A program made the translations under genes and the position numbers. The notes beneath the pieces are model-generated. The model was not told the DNA's origin, did no database searches, and was given only the letters and a program-made list of their open reading frames with translations. Positions 1-6,965 of a stretch of DNA of 64,000 nucleotides are shown piece by piece; position 1 is the first letter of the stretch; each line of letters starts with the position of its first letter. The stretch comes from Actinacidiphila oryziradicis (GTDB lineage Bacteria; Actinomycetota; Actinomycetes; Streptomycetales; Streptomycetaceae). The stretch is taken from the NCBI RefSeq assembly GCF_005047355.1, contig NZ_SUMC01000016.1, positions 62,001 through 126,000 on the forward strand, written 5' to 3'.

Positions 1-1
1 G

Positions 2-1531
2 GCGCTGGCGGCTCTGGCCCCGGCGGCGCGGGCGGCTTACGCGCTGGGCGAGTTGGAGGAGCTGGCCGACCGGGATGTGCGGAGGGTGCTGGCGGCGGCC
101 GGGGTCGCCGACCCGCGCTCGGCGGTGAACGAGGCGGCGGCCGAAGGGCCGCCGCCCGGCCCCTCCTTCGACGGGGCCGACCCGTGCACGGTGCAGGCCA
201 GGCCGACGGATCTGCTGCGCAGGCGCCAGCACGTACGGGTCGGGCTGGCGGCGGCGGCCGCCGTGGCGGTCGCCGCCGCGCTGATCGGGCTGCTGGGCGA
301 CAGCCCCGAGCCGTATGCCGCCGCGGGGTCGCCGGGGGCGTACGCGCAGGGCTACCTCGCCCCGGGGAAGCTGGTCCGGGCGGGCCGCACCGCGTGGACC
401 GACACCTCACGGATGGACTTCACCGCCTGGCCCCCGCGCGGCGGCCGGGCCGGGGACCAGGAGTTGCTGGGCCGGGCGTTGAAGGTGTGGGAGCAGCCGG
501 GCAGCCGGGTGCGGGTGTCGGCGACCCTGGGGACCTCGAGGGGGGGGCCCGCACAGGAACCGCAGCTGTTGTACGCGGCGGATGTGGACTCGGCGTCGGT
601 GGTGGTCTTCTACGACGGCCTGCGGATCGTACGGTACGCCGAGCCGCGTGACGGCAAGGGCCGGGCGGCACTGGACTTCGCCCGGGTGGACGGCGCGGAT
701 ATCACCACGGCGGCGGTCGTGGTGAGCCGCACGGACGGCAACACCCGTTTCCTGACCGCGCCCTGGGTCAGCTCGGTCACCAGCCACGATCTCCTCAAGC
801 CGGATGGCGCCGGCCAAGCCCTGCACCGCTCGGCGGACGGCGTGAGCGACCCGGTCCGGATGCCGGGCGCCGACGCGGCGGCCGGCGCGTGCGGCACTTC
901 ATGGCCGGTGCTGCGGTTCGAGGCCTCGTCCGGGCTCGGGGAGCACCGGGCGTTCCTGCTGAGCGACCTCGGCGATGTCGTCCCCGCACATCTGACGTAT
1001 TCGCTGTCCACGCCCGCCGCTCCGCTGGAGGCCACCGGGCCGAAGGCGCTGGCGAGCTGGGCGCGCACCGCGTGCCATCTGGGATCGATGCGGGGCGAGG
1101 GCGTACGGAGCGTCAACAACTGGCAGTACGCCACTCAGGCGCTGCCGGAGAGCGGCGGCAGGGCCACATGGGTGTGCACCCATACCGACACCTGGCGGGG
1201 CGAGGGGCGGGCGCTGGTGCTGTTCATGCCGCCCGGCGTGACGACGGGCGCGGCGGGGCAGGGCACTGCGGTGGGGCAGAGCAGCGGGGACACCGGAGCG
1301 TGCAGCGGTTTCGTACCGCATGTGCTGGCGGGCGCGCTGTGGAAGTCGACGGCCGGGCACTGGTACATGGTGGCGGCCGGCAGCGCCGATGTCACCCGGA
1401 TCAGCGCGACGGACGGGCTACAGGCGTCCGCCAAGGGCAGCACCATGGCGGTAAGGGCCGCACAGGGCACCCGGGCGCAGCTGAGCGCGGTGCTCCGCGG
1501 CTCCGGCGCGACGCTCACGACTCTGCACTGA
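2..1531 (+). CDS. Membrane-anchored protein, 5'-truncated by the window edge
   Basis: The frame is open from base 2, so the gene begins before the window; 509 codons are visible. A TTG at 53 could be read as a start, but the preceding in-frame residues continue the same Ala/Leu-rich helix. That helical stretch, with an L-x-x-L-x-P-x-x-R pattern, loosely resembles the region-4 helix of sigma factors (inference only). One hydrophobic segment lies near residues 85-100 of the visible protein (AAAAAVAVAAALIGLLG). It is followed by about 400 residues that are probably extracytoplasmic, with scattered cysteines. I do not recognise a family for this part. The stop overlaps the convergent DUF6114 gene by 17 bases. 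Confidence 0.75.
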   Translation, partial: ALAALAPAARAAYALGELEELADRDVRRVLAAAGVADPRSAVNEAAAEGPPPGPSFDGADPCTVQARPTDLLRRRQHVRVGLAAAAAVAVAAALIGLLGDSPEPYAAAGSPGAYAQGYLAPGKLVRAGRTAWTDTSRMDFTAWPPRGGRAGDQELLGRALKVWEQPGSRVRVSATLGTSRGGPAQEPQLLYAADVDSASVVVFYDGLRIVRYAEPRDGKGRAALDFARVDGADITTAAVVVSRTDGNTRFLTAPWVSSVTSHDLLKPDGAGQALHRSADGVSDPVRMPGADAAAGACGTSWPVLRFEASSGLGEHRAFLLSDLGDVVPAHLTYSLSTPAAPLEATGPKALASWARTACHLGSMRGEGVRSVNNWQYATQALPESGGRATWVCTHTDTWRGEGRALVLFMPPGVTTGAAGQGTAVGQSSGDTGACSGFVPHVLAGALWKSTAGHWYMVAAGSADVTRISATDGLQASAKGSTMAVRAAQGTRAQLSAVLRGSGATLTTLH

Positions 1532-2033
1532 CCGGCTGCTCCTCATGGGACTTGGACTTCCGCAGGACACGGCGCCGGGGCTCCTGGTCGGGCACCCAGC
1601 CGAAGGTGATGCAGCTGCCGATGATCCCGAGGAGCAGCCCGATGAAGAAGCCGCCCAGATTGGATGTGATCCAGGTGCCAAGGGTGAGCAGGACGCCCAC
1701 GATGGCGTAGAAGAGGCGCTGCGCGGGGTTGAAGAGGGTCAGCAACCCGACGATGACGAGCATGAGCGGGATCAGATACCCGGCCAGGCCCTGCATGCCG
1801 ATGTGCAGGATGACCGGCAGCGCCGCCTTCTCGGTCAAGAGGATCTCGCCGCCGCCGAGGGTGACCAGCAGGCCGCCCCAGAAAGGTCGGCGTCCCCGCC
1901 AGGCGCGCCAGCGTTCCCGCTTTGTGGGCCGTGCGACGGGCGCGGCGGGCTCGTACTCGCCGGCCTCGGCGGGCTCGTGCGCGGCGGGCGGGGTGAAGGC
2001 CCCGCCCGCCTCTTCTTCGTGGGGCGGTGTCAT
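1515..2033 (-). CDS. DUF6114 family membrane protein
   Basis: The protein has 172 residues. An acidic, Pro/Ala-rich N-terminus is followed by a basic patch (KRERWRAWRGRR) and then about four hydrophobic segments between residues 50 and 145. The tail is charged. The size and the pattern FWGGLLVTLGGGEILLT match actinobacterial DUF6114 proteins, whose function is unknown. It lies 2 bases downstream of the DUF6230 gene in the same direction, and this pairing recurs in Streptomyces (established association, from memory). The two probably act together at the membrane or cell surface. Confidence 0.8.
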   Translation of the reverse strand: MTPPHEEEAGGAFTPPAAHEPAEAGEYEPAAPVARPTKRERWRAWRGRRPFWGGLLVTLGGGEILLTEKAALPVILHIGMQGLAGYLIPLMLVIVGLLTLFNPAQRLFYAIVGVLLTLGTWITSNLGGFFIGLLLGIIGSCITFGWVPDQEPRRRVLRKSKSHEEQPVSAES

Positions 2034-2035
2034 GG

Positions 2036-2677
2036 TCAGCAGGCCGAGTCGCTGAAGTTCAGGTGCAGATTGGGGAGCGTGAACTTGACGGCAGTCGTGG
2101 CGTAGTTGTTCTGCCGCAGATTGTTGATGAGGACCGTGTCGGCCTGCTGGCCGAAGACACCGCTCCGTCCTGCGACGCCGGCCTTGGTGAAGGTGCTGGC
2201 GTCGCCACCGATCTCGATGTTGTCGAACGAGGCATTGCCGGTGATATCGCTGGAGTCGGTGGTCAGGTTATTGGCCTCGACCGGGTGGCCGGCCTTGGTG
2301 CCCGCCGTGATGTGAAGGTTTATACCGCCCAGGTCAACACTCTGGCAGAGGTTGGTCAGGGTGGCATGCTTGATCGCGGAGACGACGACCAGCTCCGTGC
2401 CGCCGGTGTTCCCAGCGTTGGGGCTGCCGTCGGGCATGTGGTCGAGTTGGCCGAACTGCTCGAAGCCCTGGCCGTCGAGCTTGTCCGCGGTGACGACGAA
2501 GGGCATTCCGGAGATCGTGATCTGCGCCCCGAGGACGCCCTGGGCGGTGAGCACCATGAGCGTGGCGCCGACAGCGGCGGCGGGGACCGCCATCACAGCG
2601 GTCCGGCGCCAGCGGACCCGGCCCCGTCTGGCTGGGGTCGCGGCGCCTTCGGAAGGTGTGCTGGAGGACGATGCCAT
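2036..2677 (-). CDS. DUF6230 family secreted or anchored protein
   Basis: The protein has 213 residues. A basic N-terminus (RRGRVRWRR) precedes one hydrophobic segment at about 28-50. The rest is a beta-rich extracytoplasmic region with cysteines near 110 and at the C-terminal residue. The GMPFVVTADKLDGQGFEQFG stretch is typical of DUF6230. Some family members carry an old 'cholesterol esterase' label, but I see no GxSxG nucleophile motif here, so I do not assign that activity. It is first gene of a pair with the DUF6114 gene. The TetR gene at 2857-3612 lies just upstream on the same strand and may control the pair. Confidence 0.8.
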   Translation of the reverse strand: MASSSSTPSEGAATPARRGRVRWRRTAVMAVPAAAVGATLMVLTAQGVLGAQITISGMPFVVTADKLDGQGFEQFGQLDHMPDGSPNAGNTGGTELVVVSAIKHATLTNLCQSVDLGGINLHITAGTKAGHPVEANNLTTDSSDITGNASFDNIEIGGDASTFTKAGVAGRSGVFGQQADTVLINNLRQNNYATTAVKFTLPNLHLNFSDSAC

Positions 2678-2856
2678 GACTGCTCCCTGACGAGTTACGA
2701 GTGCGTGTTCGCGTGCGTGGAACGAGCTTCATTGGCACGTTGTCCTGGCGCGGACATCGCTTGCGGGCGCCCCCTCGCGTCCCGGCGAGGCGAAAGGGTT
2801 TGTCATGGCGCGAACGCAGTAGCCGCCGAGGAAGTTACCCCGGGGTACAGGTCGGG

Positions 2857-3612
2857 TCAAGGGACTTGTGCACAAAGGGTGTTGATCTTGCGTCGAATCT
2901 GCGGCGAAGCGTCGGTGCTGTGCCCGGCCGCCTCGGCCGTCCCCAGGAACGGGGCCAGGACGTAGAACGTGAGGGTGGGCAGCAGATCAGGCAGTTCAGC
3001 GGTGCGCCCGGCGGCGATCCGGCGGTAGATGGCGGCGTAGACCCCGCCCACCACGATGTCGACCAGCTCCTCGACCGGCACGGCCTGGTGCGGTTCGGGA
3101 AGTCCGCCGAAGAACCGCCGGAAGCGGGCGAGCAGCGCCTCCCGCTCAGCACGCCCTGCGGGCCCGACGGCGTCGGTCTCGACCACCGCCATCGCGGCGA
3201 AGGCGGGCGCCTCGGCGAGGATGCCGAGCAGCGCGCCGAGGCCGTCCCGGATTCCGGCCGGCCAGTCCGCCGCCCGGTTGAAGGCTGTCTCCATGGCCTG
3301 GATGACCAGCGATGTCCCGTGCCGGTGCGCGGCCAGGAAGGCGTCCTCCTTGCCCTTGAACTGCTCGTAGAACACCGGCCGGGTCACCCCGGCGGCCTGA
3401 CAGATGTCGCTGATCCTGGCCCGGGTGTACCCGTTGAGCGCGACAGTGCGGACAATCCCGTCGAGCAGCCGGTCGCGCTGGGTCGCGGCCACGACTTCGG
3501 GTGGGGCGCGGCGCGGGCCGCGCGGGATGGAACGCTCGGGATCGCGGCCGGTCCGGGTACCGGGGAGCACGATGGGAAGCGGCGGTGAAGACAGTGAAGG
3601 AGCTGCACTCAT
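2857..3612 (-). CDS. TetR/AcrR family transcriptional regulator
   Basis: The protein has 251 residues. About 40 disordered Pro/Arg-rich residues precede a TetR_N helix-turn-helix at roughly 45-95, with the core ARISDICQAAGVTRPVFYEQF and the usual G-K-E-D-A-F that follows. The C-terminal half is an all-helical ligand and dimer domain. The ATG at 3612 has a GGAAGG Shine-Dalgarno sequence about 10 bases upstream. It is codirectional with the DUF6230/DUF6114 pair and 179 bases from it, so it may regulate that pair or itself. The effector is unknown. Confidence 0.88.
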   Translation of the reverse strand: MSAAPSLSSPPLPIVLPGTRTGRDPERSIPRGPRRAPPEVVAATQRDRLLDGIVRTVALNGYTRARISDICQAAGVTRPVFYEQFKGKEDAFLAAHRHGTSLVIQAMETAFNRAADWPAGIRDGLGALLGILAEAPAFAAMAVVETDAVGPAGRAEREALLARFRRFFGGLPEPHQAVPVEELVDIVVGGVYAAIYRRIAAGRTAELPDLLPTLTFYVLAPFLGTAEAAGHSTDASPQIRRKINTLCAQVP

Positions 3613-4270
3613 CTTCGAACTTCCTTCCGAGTACTTGACGTTGAATCCCTGTCAGGTTTAGAACTCTCGCAGGTTTCCATCTCGTTCGGACCCGTGGCGC
3701 CGGGTCCGCCCGAGCCGCGATGGGAACCCCACAGCACCAATCCTCCCGGCCCTACCCCGTAGCGAGGAGCACGTGCACATGCCGATTTCCAGCCCGTTAC
3801 CGGGCTTATCGGGCCATTTAGGACGTAATACGGGAAGCACTAGAACCGTCCTGGGCGCACTTCGCGCCACCGTCGCCCCCACCGGCACCGCCGACCCTCT
3901 TCCCAGCGTCACCCGCGTGCATACGCAAGCCGAGCCGGCCGGGCCGGACAAGATCCGCCTGGCCAACGCCCTGTTCAGGGCCAGCCGCTGCCTCCGCTCG
4001 GCCGCCTCCCCCATCATGCTTCGCCCCGTCCTCACCGACCCGGGCGCCATCGATGCCGCGGCCGGTCCGGACGGCCCCCAGGCGATCATCGCCTCCTTCC
4101 CCGGCGCCACCCACACCGGCTCCACCTTCCCGGTGTCCGCCGCCAAGGGCTACGGCGGCCGGTAACCAGACTGCCGCTGCCGGCCCGTGACGTAGGAGAA
4201 GCGCCACCGGTCGGCAGCGGCCGCACCACCACACCCTCACCCCCCGAAGAACCCGAAAGAGGAATCCCCC
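3613..4270. other. Gene-poor stretch with one weak small-ORF candidate
   Basis: This 658-base interval separates the TetR gene from the secreted-protein gene and holds no recognisable gene. It contains the doubtful plus-strand frame 3773-4165 described separately, and a minus-strand frame at 3658-4146 that overlaps it. Promoters for the flanking divergent genes should lie here, but I could not pick convincing -10/-35 pairs. Confidence 0.5.
3773..4165 (+). CDS. Doubtful small hypothetical protein
   Basis: This 130-residue frame starts at GTG 3773, with GAGGAGC a few bases upstream as a possible ribosome site. From about base 3920 onward the third codon position is strongly G/C, as in a real streptomycete gene; the first third is less convincing. 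I find no domain, signal peptide or membrane segment. An overlapping minus-strand frame also exists, so it may be spurious. It reads toward the secreted-protein gene at 4271, 105 bases away. Confidence 0.3.
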   Translation: MHMPISSPLPGLSGHLGRNTGSTRTVLGALRATVAPTGTADPLPSVTRVHTQAEPAGPDKIRLANALFRASRCLRSAASPIMLRPVLTDPGAIDAAAGPDGPQAIIASFPGATHTGSTFPVSAAKGYGGR

Positions 4271-4936
4271 ATGCGCACCCGCCTGCCCATCGCCATTGCC
4301 GCCGCCCTCTCGGCGTTCGCCCTGCTCCCTGTCGCCTCCGCCTCCGCGTCCGCACAGGACACCAACGTCCTGACGTACGGCAGCGCCGGCGGCACCGCTG
4401 TCGCGGTGGGCGATGTACTCACCGCTTCGCTGGCCACCGGCACCGCCGCCACCTTCTACTCCAGCAGCACCGGCACCAGCGGCATCAGCTGCTCCACCTC
4501 GCAGTTCACCGCCACTGTGACCGGCAACCCGGCCTCCTCCGGCACCGCCACGGAGTCCGCCACCGCCCACACCTTCGCCAACTGCACCAGCAATGTCCTC
4601 GGGGTCCTGGGAGTCACCAGCATCACCGTCAACAACCTGCCCTTCACCACCACCGTCACCTCCGGGGGCGTGCTCACCGTCACCCCGGCCACCGGCTCGA
4701 CCATCCAGACCACGGTCGTCCTGAGCACCCTTCTCGGCAGCATCAACTGCGTCTACCAGTCCGCCAGCCTCGCCGGCACCGCCAGCAACACCGACACCTC
4801 CATCGGCTTCGCCGCCCAGGCGTTCCCGAAGACCTCCGGCTCCTCGCTCTGCTTCAGCACCGGCTACTTCACCGCGAAGTACGCCCCGGTCAGCGACACC
4901 AGCGTCTCCGGCAGCCCCGCCGTCTACGTCAACTGA
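4271..4936 (+). CDS. Small secreted beta-rich protein of unknown function
   Basis: The protein has 221 residues. A clear signal peptide runs from MRTRLPIAIAAALSAFALLP to an Ala/Ser-rich cleavage region ending ASASA-Q near residue 28. The mature part is rich in Ser, Thr and Gly and low in charge. It has four cysteines, in ISCSTSQ, FANCTSN, INCVYQ and SLCFSTG, which could form two disulfides. Streptomycete relatives are often labelled only 'Tat pathway signal sequence domain protein', although no twin arginine is visible here. Its closeness to the DUF6230/DUF6114 pair suggests a shared surface role (inference). A strong hairpin follows the stop. Confidence 0.85.
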   Translation: MRTRLPIAIAAALSAFALLPVASASASAQDTNVLTYGSAGGTAVAVGDVLTASLATGTAATFYSSSTGTSGISCSTSQFTATVTGNPASSGTATESATAHTFANCTSNVLGVLGVTSITVNNLPFTTTVTSGGVLTVTPATGSTIQTTVVLSTLLGSINCVYQSASLAGTASNTDTSIGFAAQAFPKTSGSSLCFSTGYFTAKYAPVSDTSVSGSPAVYVN

Positions 4937-4946
4937 TCCCGGGCTC

Positions 4947-4988
4947 GCGCCGGTACGAGGACGGGCTCATCCGTCCCCGTACCGGCGC
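4947..4988 (+). terminator. Hairpin after the secreted-protein gene
   Basis: Arms of 18 bases (4947-4964 and 4971-4988) pair with one mismatch around a 6-base loop, GCTCAT. The stem is GC-rich with no following U-run, which is common for streptomycete terminators. It begins 10 bases after the stop codon. Confidence 0.7.
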
Positions 4989-5096
4989 CGGCGTGCGCCG
5001 CCCAGCGGCCAAAGGTCCCAATTCCCGTTTCCCGCAGGGCAGTTGGGACTAGGTTGTGTGGTGATAGCGAACCACGCACCCAGGAGATGTCCCCGC

Positions 5097-5924
5097 GTGA
5101 CCGACGATTTATCGCCCGAGATCGACGCCGGCGTGCCGCACTCGGCCCGTATCTGGAACTACTGGCTGGGTGGCAGGGACAACTCCCCCGTCGACCGCGA
5201 GGCCGGCGACCAGTACCGCGAGACCTTCCCGGACATCGTCACGGTCGCCCGGGCGTCCCGGCACTTCCTGACCCGGTCGGTCCGGTATCTCGCGGGAGAG
5301 GCGGGAATCCGCCAGTTCCTGGACGTCGGCTCCGGCCTGCCGACGGCCGACAACACGCACGAGGTCGCACAGCGGGTGGCACCGCAGTCGCGGATCGTCT
5401 ACGTGGATCAAGATCCGCTGGTGCTGACGCACGCCCGCGCGCTGCTCACCAGCGCCCCTGAGGGGATCACCGACTACATCGACTCGGATCTGCGCCGGCC
5501 CGACGAGATCCTGGAAGCCGCCGCGAAGACGCCGGACTTCGGCCGGCCCATCGCACTGATCCTGAGCGGAATCATGGGCCATGTCCCGGACGCCGAAGAG
5601 GCGCGGTCGATCGTGCGGCGGCTGCTGGCGGCCCTGCCGCCGGGCAGCAGTCTGTCGCTCAACGACGGCATCACCGTCGCGGAGGACACGCCCTATGAGG
5701 AAGCCCAGGAGGAGTACAACGACAGCGGAGCGATGCCGTATGTCCTGCGTATGCGTACGCCCGAGGAGATCGCCCGTTTCTTCGACGGCCTGGAGCTGAT
5801 CGAACCCGGCCTGGTCCACGCTCAGCTGTGGCGGCCCGAGACCACGCTCCCCGACGGCTCGGCTCCGGTCGGGCAGATCGCCGGGGTCGGGTACAAGCGC
5901 CGGGGCAGCACATCGCCGCAGTGA
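5097..5924 (+). CDS. DUF574 family SAM-dependent methyltransferase
   Basis: The protein has 275 residues from GTG 5097, chosen because CAGGAG lies about 10 bases upstream. A TTG at 5043 would add 18 atypical residues. The start region PHSARIWNYWLGGRDNSPVD is the hallmark of the Methyltransf_19/DUF574 family. The SAM-binding loop follows as FLDVGSGLPTADN (near residue 75) with the acidic VYVDQDPLVL strand. These proteins are abundant in streptomycetes and their substrates are mostly unknown. It lies 102 bases upstream of an XRE/DUF5753 regulator in the same direction. Confidence 0.88.
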   Translation: MTDDLSPEIDAGVPHSARIWNYWLGGRDNSPVDREAGDQYRETFPDIVTVARASRHFLTRSVRYLAGEAGIRQFLDVGSGLPTADNTHEVAQRVAPQSRIVYVDQDPLVLTHARALLTSAPEGITDYIDSDLRRPDEILEAAAKTPDFGRPIALILSGIMGHVPDAEEARSIVRRLLAALPPGSSLSLNDGITVAEDTPYEEAQEEYNDSGAMPYVLRMRTPEEIARFFDGLELIEPGLVHAQLWRPETTLPDGSAPVGQIAGVGYKRRGSTSPQ

Positions 5925-6026
5925 ACGGGGGCAGTTTCACGAATCCGACCGAATTTTTGAGCGCGCCTCAGACCGGGTGAGAGGCTGTTACGGTCGCGGC
6001 CGTTGGCTACTGGACAGGGAGCGCGG

Positions 6027-6965
6027 ATGAGCAGCACGGAGGGCAGCAGCGTTCCGCCCGACAGCTGCGGCCTTGATTACGGGCAGGCGGGGCCGACGGC
6101 GCTCCGGTTGGCGCTGGGCGCGCAGTTGCGCCGGCTGCGGGAGGCCCGCGGCATCACGCGCGGGGCCGCGGGTGAGGTGTTGGAGGTGTCGGACTCCCGC
6201 ATCAAGGGCCTGGAGTCGGGCCGGACGGCTTGCCGGCCGTGCGAGGTGACCGCTCTGCTCGCCTTCTACGGGGTGGACGACGATTCCGAACGCGGCACAC
6301 TGCTTGCCCTGGCCGAACAGTCCAACGCACCCGGCTGGTGGCAGCCGTACAGCGACGTGGTGCCCGCCGGCCTGCAGGCCTACCTCGATCTGGAACACTC
6401 CGCCGACGTCATCCGCAGCTACGAGGCCCAGGGCATACCCGACCTGCTGCAGACCCCCGACTACGCCCGCGCTGTCGTCCGGTTCGGGCACCGGGGCATC
6501 GCGGCGAACGCCTCCGAGGCGGAGGTCGAGCGCCGCGTCGGCCTGCGGATGAAACGCCAGCAGATCCTGCGCCGGCCAAACCCCCCTCATTTGTGGGCCG
6601 TCATCGACGAGTCCGCTCTGCGCCGCACGGTCGGCAGCACCGACACCACACTGACCCAGCTCGAGCACCTCATCGACGCGTCCGAACATCCGCACATCAC
6701 CATCCAGATGGTGCCGTTCCGCGCCGACGCGGTCGTCGGGGAGGACGGTCCGGTCACCATCCTGCGGCTGCCGGGAGGCGAGCTCCCGGATGTGGTGTGC
6801 CTCGAACCCCCCACCGGAGCCCGCTACCCATGCGAACCCGCCGACATCGAGCACTACCGGCACATCATGAACCAACTGGTGATCGAGGCCGATTCACCGG
6901 CCGTGACCCGGACGGCGCTCCACCAGATGCTCGAAGACATTCTGAGTGGGGCTAGTTCGCCCTGA
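6027..6965 (+). CDS. XRE-family regulator with DUF5753 (WhiJ/Scr1-like)
   Basis: The protein has 312 residues from ATG 6027, with AGGGAG just upstream; a TTG at 6003 is less likely. The N-terminal helix-turn-helix (LGAQLRRLREARGITRGAAG, about residues 30-75) is followed by the DUF5753 sensor region, recognisable by YEAQGIPDLLQTPDYARAVV and the long C-terminal alpha/beta part. Such regulators usually sit next to a small DUF397 protein and sometimes an ATPase of the RsbW fold. No DUF397 gene is adjacent here, so this is an orphan copy. Its 3' end overlaps the convergent pullulanase gene by 14 bases. Confidence 0.87.
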   Translation: MSSTEGSSVPPDSCGLDYGQAGPTALRLALGAQLRRLREARGITRGAAGEVLEVSDSRIKGLESGRTACRPCEVTALLAFYGVDDDSERGTLLALAEQSNAPGWWQPYSDVVPAGLQAYLDLEHSADVIRSYEAQGIPDLLQTPDYARAVVRFGHRGIAANASEAEVERRVGLRMKRQQILRRPNPPHLWAVIDESALRRTVGSTDTTLTQLEHLIDASEHPHITIQMVPFRADAVVGEDGPVTILRLPGGELPDVVCLEPPTGARYPCEPADIEHYRHIMNQLVIEADSPAVTRTALHQMLEDILSGASSP

